The notes beneath the pieces are model-generated. The model did no database searches, was not told the origin of the DNA, and was given only the letters and a program-made list of their open reading frames with translations. Both the position numbers and the translations under genes were made by a program. Below are positions 44,569 through 53,317 of a stretch of DNA of 64,000 nucleotides, piece by piece. Numbering within the stretch: the first letter of the stretch is position 1; each line of letters begins with the position of its first letter. This DNA comes from an uncultured Lachnospiraceae bacterium (lineage in GTDB: Bacteria; Bacillota; Clostridia; Lachnospirales; Lachnospiraceae). The stretch spans positions 1 to 64,000 of the forward strand of contig CACXAT010000015.1 in NCBI GenBank assembly GCA_902765725.1, in the 5' to 3' direction.

Positions 44569-45355
44569 CCTGATCCTGGAAGTGCGCCACCTGAACAGCT
44601 TTTACGAAGAAGACCTGACGGATTTCAGCCATGATGACAGGCAGCAGGTGCTGCGGGACGTGAGCTTTGAGATCCGCAGGGGAGACATACTCGGGCTGGT
44701 CGGTGAGAGCGGCAGCGGCAAGACGACCCTGGCGAGGGTCATCCTGGGAATCGTCAGGGATTACAACGGAGAGGTGATCAACCATACCCGGCTTCCCCAG
44801 ATGGTATTTCAGGATCCCTTTTCCAGCCTCAACCCGGCGCGCACGATCGAGTGGATCCTGGCCGAGCCGCTGAGGGCGCTGGAGAAGCGGGCGGACGCGG
44901 AGGTGAGAAAGGGCCTGGCAGCGAAGGAGACCTATGACTGGATCCCGCGCACGAAAGAGCGCAGGAGGGAAGTGGTCCGGGAGACGCTGCAGGCGGTCGG
45001 ACTGGACGATGAGTATCTTGAGAGAAGGCCCTGGGAGCTGTCCGGAGGACAGCGCCAGAGGGTGAGCATCGCGTCCGCCGTGATCACACGGCCCCAGTTC
45101 ATCATTGCAGACGAGCCGGTCTCTGCCCTGGACGTGACGATCCAGGCCCAGATCCTGGAGCTGCTGGTAGAACTGAAGGAACGATACGGGCTCAGCTACC
45201 TGTTCATCAGCCACGACCTCAACGTGATCTACCAGATCTGCAACCGCGTGCTGGTCATGCGGCACGGGGAGATCGTGGAGCAGGGGGACGTGGAGCAGGT
45301 CTACAGAAGGCCGCAGCATGAATATACCAGGGCACTGCTGAAGGCAGCCCTGTAA
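44555..45355 (+). CDS. Peptide/nickel-type ABC ATPase, DppF type
   Basis: A 266-residue second nucleotide-binding subunit. Walker [10 protein letters not shown] near 46-54, Q-loop [15 protein letters not shown], signature LSGGQRQR near 166-173, Walker [15 protein letters not shown] near 188-201 and switch [12 protein letters not shown]; the C-terminus ends [16 protein letters not shown] as usual for DppF/OppF. The ATG at 44561 is an equally possible start. Between Q-loop and signature there is a short basic insertion ([20 protein letters not shown]). It completes the second five-gene transporter and is followed by the MBL gene after 18 bases. Confidence 0.93.
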   Translation: MKMSDLILEVRHLNSFYEEDLTDFSHDDRQQVLRDVSFEIRRGDILGLVGESGSGKTTLARVILGIVRDYNGEVINHTRLPQMVFQDPFSSLNPARTIEWILAEPLRALEKRADAEVRKGLAAKETYDWIPRTKERRREVVRETLQAVGLDDEYLERRPWELSGGQRQRVSIASAVITRPQFIIADEPVSALDVTIQAQILELLVELKERYGLSYLFISHDLNVIYQICNRVLVMRHGEIVEQGDVEQVYRRPQHEYTRALLKAAL

Positions 45356-45373
45356 GAAGGAAGATTCTATACG

Positions 45374-46204
45374 ATGAAATTAACCTGGATGGGAACAGCA
45401 GCATTTGTACTGGAGAGCGGGGATCAGAAGATCCTCTTTGACCCCTTCCGGCAGCTTGCCGGGGGCGAGACCGCCGTGTCGGCGCAGGAGCTGCTGCAGT
45501 ATGATACGGTATTTGTGACACATTGTCATTTCGATCATCTCTATGAGACCGAGGAGCTGATCAGTGCCGGCGGGAACAACACGACGGTGTTCTGCACGAA
45601 GCAGAGCTGCGATACGCTGGAGAGATTTCTTGAGGATGCGAGCAATGTGGTCTGCATCCGGCCCGGGCAGACGTATGCGCTCTACAATGAGCAGGGCGAT
45701 GCCCTGCATACGCACCCGCAGCCGGGAGATCCCGGATATGTCAGCATCCGTGTGCTGCAGGGCAGGCATATCGACTTCCGGTACCGGTATCTGTTCGATA
45801 CGCTCAGCCCCTGGAGGGTGCTGCGCTATGCGCGCAACCTGCCGTTCCTCTACTGGGCGAACCGGCTGTTCAAGGAGGCCGGGGAGATCGTGGCTTTTGA
45901 CGTCAGGGCGCAGAACCGGGAGATACTGATTCTGGGAAGTCTTGCCCTGGACCCGGAGGAGACCTATCCGGAGCATGTGGATGTCCTGGTGCTTCCGTAC
46001 CAGGGCAACAATGACCTTCCGGCAAGGGCGAGGGAGGTGCTTGCCAGGCTTCAGCCCAGGTCGGTGATCCTGAGTCATTTCGACAATGCGTTCCCGCCCA
46101 TGTCCAGAACCGTGGACCTTCGTCCGCTTAAGAAGATGATGGAAGAAGAATTCCCGCAGATCAAAGTCGTGAAGCCAACTGCGTTCAAGCCGGTTGAACT
46201 GTGA
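45374..46204 (+). CDS. MBL-fold metallo-hydrolase
   Basis: A 276-residue cytoplasmic metallo-beta-lactamase-fold hydrolase, like the UlaG/RomA-type group. The metal motif is THCHFDHLYE with H50, H52, D54 and H55. N-terminal MKLTWMGTAAFVLESGDQKI is typical of this group, and later SVILSHFDNAFPPMS provides a metal-binding histidine. The substrate is unknown. It follows the oligopeptide-type operon by 18 bases and may be co-transcribed with it. Confidence 0.88.
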   Translation: MKLTWMGTAAFVLESGDQKILFDPFRQLAGGETAVSAQELLQYDTVFVTHCHFDHLYETEELISAGGNNTTVFCTKQSCDTLERFLEDASNVVCIRPGQTYALYNEQGDALHTHPQPGDPGYVSIRVLQGRHIDFRYRYLFDTLSPWRVLRYARNLPFLYWANRLFKEAGEIVAFDVRAQNREILILGSLALDPEETYPEHVDVLVLPYQGNNDLPARAREVLARLQPRSVILSHFDNAFPPMSRTVDLRPLKKMMEEEFPQIKVVKPTAFKPVEL

Positions 46205-46252
46205 GCGGCAGTCCGCCGCGTGCGCAGCTGACTGCTGAGAAGGAGGAAGAAT

Positions 46253-47023
46253 ATGCTGCTTGCAATCGACGTAGGCAATACCAATATCGTGATCGGCTGC
46301 ATGGACGGGGAGAAGATCCTGTTTACAGAGCGGCTCTCGACGGATCAGGGAAAGACCTCCCTGGAGTACGCGATCCTGTTCAAGACGGCGCTGGATATCC
46401 ACAAGACCGACGTCGCCCAGATCGACGGGGCGATCATATCCTCGGTCGTGCCGCCGGTCACTCCGGTGATCCGCACCGCGCTGCGCAAGATCACAGGCAT
46501 CAAGGCACTGGTACTGGGACCGGGCACACGGACGGGCCTTAACATCCGCCTGGATGACCCGACGGCAGTCGGCGCAGACCTGGTCGCAGGGGCGGTCGGG
46601 GCGCTGAGCAAATATGAACCGCCGGTCATCGTCATCGATCTTGGCACGGCCACCACTCTGATGGCGATCGATAAGGACAGGAACTTCCTGGGCGGAGCGA
46701 TCATGCCGGGAGTCAGGCTGAGCCTGAATTCTCTGGTATCGGAAGCCTCCATGCTGCAGGGCATCAGCCTGGACACTCCGAAGAACGCGATCGGACGCAA
46801 TACGGTGGATGCCATGAGAAGCGGTATCCTGTACGGCCACGCAGCCATGATCGACGGACTGCTGGACCGGGCCATTGAGGAGCTGGAGGGGGACGTGACG
46901 GTGGTCGCGACCGGAGGCCTGGCCGCAGGCATCATTCCTTCCTGCAGGCATGAGATCAGGCTGGATAAGGACCTGCTGCTTACCGGCATGCAGGCCATCT
47001 ATGAGAAGAATCGTAAAAAATAA
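46253..47023 (+). CDS. coaX: Type III pantothenate kinase
   Basis: A 256-residue enzyme that phosphorylates pantothenate with ATP, the first step of coenzyme A synthesis. The ASKHA-fold motifs are complete: IDVGNTNIVIG with D6, GPGTRTGLNIR near 89-99, GADLVA with the catalytic D109, and IDLGTATTL with D129. Type III kinases need a monovalent cation and are not feedback-inhibited by CoA. AGAAGGAGGAAG precedes the ATG. It sits between the MBL hydrolase and the M24 peptidase without other CoA genes. Confidence 0.95.
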   Translation: MLLAIDVGNTNIVIGCMDGEKILFTERLSTDQGKTSLEYAILFKTALDIHKTDVAQIDGAIISSVVPPVTPVIRTALRKITGIKALVLGPGTRTGLNIRLDDPTAVGADLVAGAVGALSKYEPPVIVIDLGTATTLMAIDKDRNFLGGAIMPGVRLSLNSLVSEASMLQGISLDTPKNAIGRNTVDAMRSGILYGHAAMIDGLLDRAIEELEGDVTVVATGGLAAGIIPSCRHEIRLDKDLLLTGMQAIYEKNRKK

Positions 47024-47045
47024 CAGACAGAAAGAAGGACCGGAC

Positions 47046-48866
47046 ATGATGTGTGTACCAAACAGACTGGCGGCGCTGAGACAGAAGATGGCAGAGAATG
47101 GAATCGATGCATATCTTGTGCCGACCGATGACTTCCACAGCTCGGAATATGTGGGCGATTATTTCAAATGCAGAACCTTCCTGACCGGATTCACCGGATC
47201 TGCGGGAACTGCACTGATCATGCAGGACGGAGCCTGGCTGTGGACGGACGGCAGATATTTTCTCCAGGCACAGGAGGAGTTGAAGGACTCCACCGTGACT
47301 CTCATGAAGATGGGAGAGGAGGGGGTTCCCACGATCGGGCAGTTTGTGGCGGAGCACCTGAAAGAAGGGCAGGTACTCGGGTTTGACGGCAGGTGCATGA
47401 CCGCCGGCAAGGGAGAGCGCTTTGCCCGTATCCTGGCCAAAAACCAGGCATCTGTCATGGTCAGCAAAGACGGAAGTCCGCTGGATCTGGCCGGAGAGAT
47501 CTGGGAAGAGCGCCCCGCCCTGTCCTGCGAGAAGGTCTGGAGCCTGGATATACAGTATTCGGGAAAGGAGAGAGCTGAAAAACTGAAGGATCTGCGCGCG
47601 CAGATGGAGCAGCATAGATGCTCTTATCACATCCTGACCGCGATCGATGACATCGCATGGCTGCTGAACCTTCGAGGCAATGACATCGCCTGCAACCCGG
47701 TCTTTCTGTCCTATCTGGTCGTGACGCCGGAGGAGGTGCTGCTCTTTGCCCAGCCGAAGGCATTTGACGAAGAGATCGTCCGGAGCCTCGAGGCGGACGG
47801 GGTATTCCTGAAGGAGTACAACGATGTCTATTCCTACGTGCGCACCATCCCGGAGAAGAGCAGGGTTCTGCTGGACTCCACCAGCGTCAACTACACGATC
47901 TGGACGTCCCTCGGGCACGTGGTGCGGGTGGAGAGTTCCAATCCCACGATGCTCTCCAAGGCCGTCAAGAACGCGGTGGAGATGGAGCATATGAGGCAGG
48001 CCCACATCAAAGACGGTGTGGCGGTGACCCGGTTTATGTACTGGCTGAAGAAGCGGATGGCCGCCTATGATCCGGCGGATCCGGAGACAGAGCTGTCAGC
48101 GGCAGATAAGCTGCTGCATCTTCGCATGGAGCAGGAAGGCTTCCTGGACCTGAGCTTTGAGACCATCGCCGCCTACGGCCCCCACGGTGCGGTTGTCCAT
48201 TACAGCCCGACTCAGGAGACGGATATACCTCTTGAGGCAAAGAGCTTTCTTCTTGTGGATTCAGGCGGACAGTATCTGGAAGGTACGACCGACATCACCA
48301 GGACATTTGCCTGCGGTCCTCTGACAGAGGAAGAAAAAGAATACTACACACGGGTGCTGAGGGGAAACCTGAACCTGGCTGCTGCCCGCTTCAAGTACGG
48401 CGCGACCGGAATGGCCTTCGACTATCTGGCCCGCGGCCCGCTGTGGGAGATCGGGAAGGACTACAATCACGGCACCGGGCACGGCGTCGGATTCCTGCTC
48501 AATGTACATGAGGCCCCGAACAGCTTCAGCTATAAGGCGATGCAGGGAAGACGCACGCCCTGCGTATTCGAGGAAGGGATGGTCACCTCCGACGAGCCCG
48601 GATTCTACCTGGAGGGGAAGTTCGGTGTGCGGTGCGAGAACCTGCTTCTGTGTGTGGAAGCTGAGAAAAATGAATACGGCCGTTTCATGCGATTTGAGAC
48701 CCTTACCATGGTCCCCTGGGATCTGGACGCAGTCGATCCGGATCTGCTCAGCGAAGAGGAGAAGAAGCTCCTGAACGAGTATCACGCCCAAGTATGGGAG
48801 AAGATCTCCCCGTATCTTGAGGGAGAAGAAAAGGAATGGCTGAAGGAAGCCACCCGGGCAATCTGA
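47046..48866 (+). CDS. Xaa-Pro aminopeptidase (M24B, long form)
   Basis: A 606-residue cytoplasmic aminopeptidase P that removes N-terminal residues before proline. It has three regions: two creatinase-like N-terminal domains (LAALRQKMAENGIDAYLVPT, TGSAGTALIMQDGAWLWTDG; second at ~160-310) and the C-terminal pita-bread catalytic domain. The five metal ligands are visible: D405 and D416 in DSGGQYLEGTTD, H479 in NHGTGHGVG, E517 in DEPGFY and E531 in RCENL. The long form with about 600 residues is common in Firmicutes and eukaryotes. The ATG at 47046 is followed by a second ATG; AAGAAGGACC lies upstream. Next to two peptide-type importers it fits peptide use. Confidence 0.93.
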   Translation: MMCVPNRLAALRQKMAENGIDAYLVPTDDFHSSEYVGDYFKCRTFLTGFTGSAGTALIMQDGAWLWTDGRYFLQAQEELKDSTVTLMKMGEEGVPTIGQFVAEHLKEGQVLGFDGRCMTAGKGERFARILAKNQASVMVSKDGSPLDLAGEIWEERPALSCEKVWSLDIQYSGKERAEKLKDLRAQMEQHRCSYHILTAIDDIAWLLNLRGNDIACNPVFLSYLVVTPEEVLLFAQPKAFDEEIVRSLEADGVFLKEYNDVYSYVRTIPEKSRVLLDSTSVNYTIWTSLGHVVRVESSNPTMLSKAVKNAVEMEHMRQAHIKDGVAVTRFMYWLKKRMAAYDPADPETELSAADKLLHLRMEQEGFLDLSFETIAAYGPHGAVVHYSPTQETDIPLEAKSFLLVDSGGQYLEGTTDITRTFACGPLTEEEKEYYTRVLRGNLNLAAARFKYGATGMAFDYLARGPLWEIGKDYNHGTGHGVGFLLNVHEAPNSFSYKAMQGRRTPCVFEEGMVTSDEPGFYLEGKFGVRCENLLLCVEAEKNEYGRFMRFETLTMVPWDLDAVDPDLLSEEEKKLLNEYHAQVWEKISPYLEGEEKEWLKEATRAI

Positions 48867-48906
48867 CAGCCCGCGCTGTATTCACAGTGCCATTTTGCAT
48901 AAAGTA

Positions 48907-48915
48907 TGGTATGAT
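48907..48915 (+). promoter_or_regulatory. Extended -10 promoter of the Mrp gene
   Basis: TGGTATGAT is an extended -10 element 86 bases before the ATG at 49001. The -35 region is weak. The leader between them contains short GC-rich dyads (CCGGATATCCGG at 48947). Confidence 0.4.
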
Positions 48916-49000
48916 ACACAATACGTGTTTTGAACCGGCGTACCGGCCGGATATCCGGGAGGATATTCCGGGTGAAGTATAATTCAAGGAGGAAACGATT

Positions 49001-49852
49001 ATGGCAGAGAAAGATCAGGCATGTTCCAGTGCCTCCAGCTGCAGCAGGGAGAGCTGTGAAGGATGTCCCAGCAAGAGTGCGGGACCGCAGTCTTTCCGCG
49101 TAGACCAGAACGCATTCAGCAACATTAAGCATGTGATCGGCGTCGTGTCCGGCAAGGGCGGCGTGGGCAAGTCCCTTGTGACCGCGTCACTGGCCAATGC
49201 ACTTGCCAAGACCGGAGCCAGCGTCGGCATACTTGACGCAGACATCACAGGACCGTCCATCCCGAAGATGTATGGTCTGACCGGCCCGGCAGAGGCGCTG
49301 GATGAGAATCAGATCCTTCCGGCACTGACCTCAAACGGGATCAAGGTCATGAGCCTGAATCTGATCATGCCCGATCCGGAGCAGGCAGTAGTCTGGAGAG
49401 GCCCGATCATCGCAGGCGTGGTCAAACAGTTCTGGACAGATGTAGTGTGGGGAGAGCTTGATTATCTCCTGGTCGACATGCCTCCGGGAACCGGTGACGT
49501 ACCGCTGACGGTATTCCAGTCTCTTCCGGTCGACGGGATCTTTATCGTGACCAGCCCGCAGGATCTGGTGCGCATGATCGTTGCCAAGGCAGTCAACATG
49601 GCAAAGCTCATGGATATCCCGGTGCTTGGAGTGATCGAGAACTACAGCTATCTGAAGTGCCCGGACTGCGGCAGGAAGATCAATGTGTTCGGCGAGAGCC
49701 GCATCGAAGAGGTCGCGAAGGAGACCGGCATTGCGTTTGCGGGACAGATCCCGATCGAGTCTGCCTTTGCGCAGATGTCCGACGAGGGAAGATTCGCCGA
49801 GGCAGACAACGCCTACATCGCGCAGGCCATGGAGCTGCTGCGCAAGATCTGA
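49001..49852 (+). CDS. Mrp/NBP35-family iron-sulfur carrier ATPase
   Basis: A 283-residue P-loop ATPase of the Mrp/ApbC group, which holds and passes on iron-sulfur clusters to target proteins. Deviant Walker A GKGGVGKS at 51-58, then DADITGPSIPKMYGL, DMPPGTGDVPLTVFQSLP and the bridging CPDCG with C220 and C223, which would hold a cluster across a dimer. The N-terminus has four cysteines (C8, C14, C19, C22) in a CSSASSCSRESCEGCPS context, resembling the extra N-terminal cluster site of NBP35-type proteins. GGAGGAAACG lies before the ATG. It is a single-gene unit with its own terminator. Confidence 0.93.
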   Translation: MAEKDQACSSASSCSRESCEGCPSKSAGPQSFRVDQNAFSNIKHVIGVVSGKGGVGKSLVTASLANALAKTGASVGILDADITGPSIPKMYGLTGPAEALDENQILPALTSNGIKVMSLNLIMPDPEQAVVWRGPIIAGVVKQFWTDVVWGELDYLLVDMPPGTGDVPLTVFQSLPVDGIFIVTSPQDLVRMIVAKAVNMAKLMDIPVLGVIENYSYLKCPDCGRKINVFGESRIEEVAKETGIAFAGQIPIESAFAQMSDEGRFAEADNAYIAQAMELLRKI

Positions 49853-49867
49853 CAGATCAGAAAACAG

Positions 49868-49916
49868 AAGATGCCGCATACCGGGTCTGAAGGTCCGGTA
49901 TGCGGCATCTTTTATA
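49868..49916 (+). terminator. Mrp terminator
   Basis: Bases 49868-49884 pair perfectly with 49895-49911 (17 bp) around a 10-base loop, followed by TTATAT. Read leftward the stem also ends in a short T-run, so it can serve the HTH gene too. Confidence 0.85.
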
Positions 49917-49954
49917 TCGTCATATCTGTCTGACATCGTATCTGACGCACTGCT

Positions 49955-50476
49955 TCAGTCCTCGGGATGGATCAGGAGGTAATCCGTCAGCTCCATCTGG
50001 GTGCCTTCGGTGATCAGGTTTTGCATCTGCGGATCCTGGCCGTAGCGGGAAATGATGTTGTGGACGGTTCCGACACCGAGTCCCACATGGGAGGCGATCT
50101 CCCGGATATAGCAGCCCTTTCTGCGCAGCTTGAGTACGATCAGCACCTGGCGCTCATCCACCTTCTGGGGAACAGAAGACTCCGGCTCTCTGCGGCCTTC
50201 CGCCTGGGCCCTGCGGGAGCGGCGCTCCTTCATAATGGCCTTTTCCATCAGCTCGACGACATCGTTGATCTCGCTCAGGTGATCTTCGTCCGGAACGCGG
50301 AAGCGCTCTACATTGACGACCTGACGGGCCTCGCTGCGAAGATCGTTCATGCGCGCGCGCATCATCTCCATCTCCAGCGTGGCGCTGCTGAGCTGTCCCT
50401 TCAGTTCCGAGACCTGTTTATTCAGATTTGCGATCAGCTGTCTGCTGTCGATGGTGTTATCCTGCGGATCTGCCAT
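49955..50476 (-). CDS. Coiled-coil protein with C-terminal helix-turn-helix
   Basis: A 173-residue protein. Residues ~14-90 are a long coiled coil (LIANLNKQVSELKGQLSSAT, then LEMEMMRARMNDLRSEAR); residues ~107-150 are a helix-turn-helix of resolvase/transposase type (LIVLKLRRKGCYIREIASHV, GLGVGTVHNIISRYG). The middle is basic (KERRSRRAQAEGRRE). It looks like a dimeric DNA-binding regulator, though the family is not one I can name. The ATG has GAAGG five bases before it. Its promoter side faces the MITE-like element at 50570-50807. The stop is close to the Mrp terminator. Confidence 0.7.
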   Translation of the reverse strand: MADPQDNTIDSRQLIANLNKQVSELKGQLSSATLEMEMMRARMNDLRSEARQVVNVERFRVPDEDHLSEINDVVELMEKAIMKERRSRRAQAEGRREPESSVPQKVDERQVLIVLKLRRKGCYIREIASHVGLGVGTVHNIISRYGQDPQMQNLITEGTQMELTDYLLIHPED

Positions 50477-50901
50477 GGCTGCCTTCTTTCAGAACGGAAC
50501 AATACTGCAATGAGTATATCACATATCATAAGAAGAATGACGCAGCGGGATAAAAAAACCTTCCGCATTGTTACAGTTCACAGGTCAGCCTGCATTGCTT
50601 CGAGTTTGTGGGCACAATGAAAACACGTTGCCTGCCTTCGCTTTGCGGCGGTTGCATTGCAGCCGCTCCCAGCTCCTATAGATGCGTGGTCGCTTCCGCG
50701 GCTGCAGCAACTTGCACAACTTGCAAAGCTCAGTCGGCTGCCTATGGTTTTCATCTGTGCCCACAGAACTCTATGCAGATGATGCAGGCTGACCTGTGAA
50801 CAGTAACTCCGCATTGTATCATACGGTGAAATGCGCTAAAATAAAGCAAACCGTGCCCAAATTCCGGCAGGCACATGTCATGGGGAGTGATGGAGGGAAT
50901 T
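50477..50901. other. 425-base divergent gap holding the MITE-like element
   Basis: The gap between the HTH gene and the secreted-protein gene. Apart from the inserted element (50570-50807) and its target duplications it contains only short AT-rich flanks, about 85 bases on each side, that must carry both promoters. I see no good promoter hexamers. Confidence 0.5.
50562..50815. mobile_element. MITE-like element, ~238 bp, with target site duplication
   Basis: The element at 50570-50807 has inverted ends: the first 26 bases of each end agree at 25 positions (GTTACAGTTCACAGGTCAGC and so on; the right end has T at the sixth base). The match continues with gaps for over 55 bases (50602-50624 against 50747-50771), so most of the element could fold as one long hairpin. 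The 8 bases TCCGCATT are directly repeated at 50562-50569 and 50808-50815, as expected of a target duplication (9 if the shared G is counted). There is no transposase gene inside. Short frames cross it on both strands but look like by-products. Which transposase family moves it is unknown; 8-9-base duplications occur in ISL3 and IS256 families, among others. Confidence 0.75.
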
Positions 50902-51903
50902 ATGAAGAACAGAAGATGGTGCGCAGCAGTCTGTGCTGCGATGGGACTGGTGCTGGCGGCAGGCTCCGTCGTATCTGCGTCGGAGATACGGATCATTCAG
51001 GATGAGTCCGAATCAGAGACGGAAGCAAAGACTTCCGTGATCTCCCAGGGACAGGTTCAGGCCGGTTCTCTGTCCGGCGCTGAAGCGGAGACGGAGGCTG
51101 AGGCATCCCGCCCGCTCGATCCGTCCACAGAGGGGATCAGCGCAGAGGACGCAGTCAACGGCGCGCGCACGCTGTACTCGCAGATGCAGCATTATGCAAA
51201 TGTCAATGACAATACGAATTTCAGCGCCCTCTTTGAATCCGGCGCCGATGCGCAGACGATCCAGAATCAGCTGCAGAAGGTCAGGAATTCACTGACAGAG
51301 CTGGAGGGACTGAACTACCATTCGGACTTCTGCTTCTTTGACCCGACCGTCGATAAGACCCAGAGCCCGTATTATTTCGCGGTTGCCTTATGCGACTATG
51401 ACGTGGACAGTGACGGGGCGGCAGCCTGGTACTCCACGCTGATGCGGGTCGCAGCCTACGAGGACGGCTGGAAGGCGAGTGTCATGCCGGCGGGCGAGCT
51501 GCTGGATCAGATGCTTCCTCCGGGATACGGGAGCGCGAAGGGAGCAGGCCGCAACTGCATGAATCTGTATGAGTCATTTGCCCTTCCCTACAGGGAGAAT
51601 ACCTTCTTCTCCGGGGCCCTCTACGCACTTCCGGTGCTGCTGTGGCAGGAGGAGAACGGAGACGTGAGCTGCGCCGTATGGGTGGCAAACGGGACGCAGA
51701 CCTCCAAGTGGTGTGATTCCATCGACCTGATCGCCAATGACAAGGCCCTTGGCGAGGTTCTGGCAGTCAACGTGCCGGTCCAGATCGCGCTGGAGGGCAG
51801 CCAGTCGTCGCTGGCCCTCTGCACAGTCCCTGCCAATTACGTCAAGACCGGGACAGATAAGTGGACCTCTGTTACCATGAATTCCAATCTTAAGTATCAG
51901 TAA
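50902..51903 (+). CDS. Secreted protein of unknown function
   Basis: A 333-residue exported protein. Signal peptide at 1-27 (MKNRRWCAAVCAAMGLVLAA, cleavage near VSA/SE), then a serine/glutamate/threonine-rich linker (SESETEAKTSVISQG, AETEAEASRPL) to ~residue 80. The folded part at ~80-333 has aromatic and acidic stretches (YHSDFCFFDPTVDKTQSPYY, FAVALCDYDVDSDGAAAWYS) and ends in a beta-rich domain. No known family fits. The ATG at 50902 follows GGAGGG closely; ATG 50875 is in frame but lacks such a site. Only 18 bases separate it from the zinc-ribbon gene, suggesting a shared transcript and envelope role. Confidence 0.7.
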   Translation: MKNRRWCAAVCAAMGLVLAAGSVVSASEIRIIQDESESETEAKTSVISQGQVQAGSLSGAEAETEAEASRPLDPSTEGISAEDAVNGARTLYSQMQHYANVNDNTNFSALFESGADAQTIQNQLQKVRNSLTELEGLNYHSDFCFFDPTVDKTQSPYYFAVALCDYDVDSDGAAAWYSTLMRVAAYEDGWKASVMPAGELLDQMLPPGYGSAKGAGRNCMNLYESFALPYRENTFFSGALYALPVLLWQEENGDVSCAVWVANGTQTSKWCDSIDLIANDKALGEVLAVNVPVQIALEGSQSSLALCTVPANYVKTGTDKWTSVTMNSNLKYQ

Positions 51904-51921
51904 GTATTCCGGGGGGGCAGT

Positions 51922-53289
51922 ATGCAAGTTTGCAGGAAGTGCGGTGCTGCGCTGCGGGATACGGACAAGTACTGCAGCCAGTGCGGAGCCAGGGCACCCA
52001 GCGCCGGTGTCAGGGCCAGGAAGGAAAAGGCACAGAAGAAAAAAGAGCAGAAGGAGATCACCTTCCGGACAAAGCCGGAGAAGGACAATCACTACCGGGA
52101 GAACTTTGAGGAAGGGGAGAACCGCCGGAACGCTCTCAGGGGGACCGTCGCGGTCCTGCTTCTCATGCTGCTGGCAGTAGCCGGTTTCGCGGCGTATTAT
52201 CTCTTTGTGGGAAGATCCTCCGGGGATGCTCCGTCCGGAAACAGCAGTGCGCCTATCGAGATCCTTACGGAAGTCACAGCCTCCACGGGAGTGGAAGAGA
52301 CGACGCCGCAGGATCCGGCACCGGCAGTGAGCGATCCTGCGCAAGACGATCTGGCGCCGGTGATCATCACTGAGGCAGCTTCTGAGACGCAGGCGCAGAC
52401 ACAGGAGCAGACCGAAGAGCAGACAGAACCTGCGACTGAGCCGGCAACCGAGCCGATGACGCAGCCTGCGACAGAACCGCCCGCCCCTTCGGCGGCGGAT
52501 GTGATCGATACTTCCCAGATCCAGACGATGCTTGCCTCGGGCAGCACTGCCACATCGGCTCAGGTGTATATCTATGACCTGAAGCATGACAGTGAAGTGG
52601 CGGTAAATGACTGTACCGCGCAGCTTCGGCTGTCCGCGCTGATCACCGTTCCGATCCTGTATACGGCTGCAAGCCGCATCGATGCCGGAGAGCTGAGCAT
52701 GGATACGGAGATCACCTACGTGACCACCATCGGCGGAAGAGGTGAGATCACGACCGAGGTCAGAGAGGGACAGGTATATCCGCTCTCCTTCTATCTGCAG
52801 ACCATGGTCAACTATTCAGACAATAACTGCATCAATATCCTGATCGACTTCCTGGGACTTGATACGATCAACACAGTCTGCCAGGAAGCAGGATACACAT
52901 CGATTTGGCTGGAGCGCGGGCTCGTTGCCTCCGGCAATACGGGCGGTCTTGACAACTACGGATCCGCGAAGGACATCACATTGATGGTCCGGGATCTGTA
53001 TGAGGGCAGATTCAGTTCCGTAGGGACCGATTTCATGAAGGAGTACTTCCATATCGCAGAGAGTGACAGTCTTCCGACCGTGATCGGACTTGCGCCTTCT
53101 GCCGCGGATGCCTCTCTGTTCCTGAACCAGAACGGGCATGTAGACACACGTTATCTGGAAACTGCCGTTATTGAGGAAAACGGTGCAGAATACATTCTGA
53201 CAGTCATACTCAATGGAGACAGCGGACTGGTCTTTAATCCTGCGGTCCAGGATATCGCGGAATATGTCAGCTCCGTCATGACACCCTGA
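51922..53289 (+). CDS. Zinc-ribbon membrane protein with class A beta-lactamase-like domain lacking the catalytic lysine
   Basis: A 455-residue protein. Residues 4-21 are a zinc ribbon (CRKCG and CSQCG). A basic cytoplasmic stretch follows, then one membrane helix at ~75-96. Outside come a threonine/glutamate/proline/glutamine-rich linker (105-190, TEPATEPATEPMT) and a serine beta-lactamase-like domain at ~195-452. In such enzymes the first motif is SxxK; here it reads SALI (238-241), so the lysine is missing. The second motif, SDN at 299-301 in VNYSDNNCINIL, is kept. The KTG motif is not evident either. I infer a non-catalytic or altered penicillin-binding-like domain for sensing or wall binding. 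GGGGGG lies before the ATG. It precedes purL by 28 bases. Confidence 0.8.
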   Translation: MQVCRKCGAALRDTDKYCSQCGARAPSAGVRARKEKAQKKKEQKEITFRTKPEKDNHYRENFEEGENRRNALRGTVAVLLLMLLAVAGFAAYYLFVGRSSGDAPSGNSSAPIEILTEVTASTGVEETTPQDPAPAVSDPAQDDLAPVIITEAASETQAQTQEQTEEQTEPATEPATEPMTQPATEPPAPSAADVIDTSQIQTMLASGSTATSAQVYIYDLKHDSEVAVNDCTAQLRLSALITVPILYTAASRIDAGELSMDTEITYVTTIGGRGEITTEVREGQVYPLSFYLQTMVNYSDNNCINILIDFLGLDTINTVCQEAGYTSIWLERGLVASGNTGGLDNYGSAKDITLMVRDLYEGRFSSVGTDFMKEYFHIAESDSLPTVIGLAPSAADASLFLNQNGHVDTRYLETAVIEENGAEYILTVILNGDSGLVFNPAVQDIAEYVSSVMTP

Positions 53290-53317
53290 AAGTCAACGAA
53301 GAAAGAGAGTACAGTGA

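Noticed and set aside
45380..47047. 555-residue open frame antisense to the MBL and coaX genes
   Set aside because: It spans two clear genes and their gap, so it cannot be a conserved protein.
50608..50799. 63-residue frame inside the MITE-like element
   Set aside because: Its two ends are mirror images forced by the inverted repeats; no ribosome binding site.
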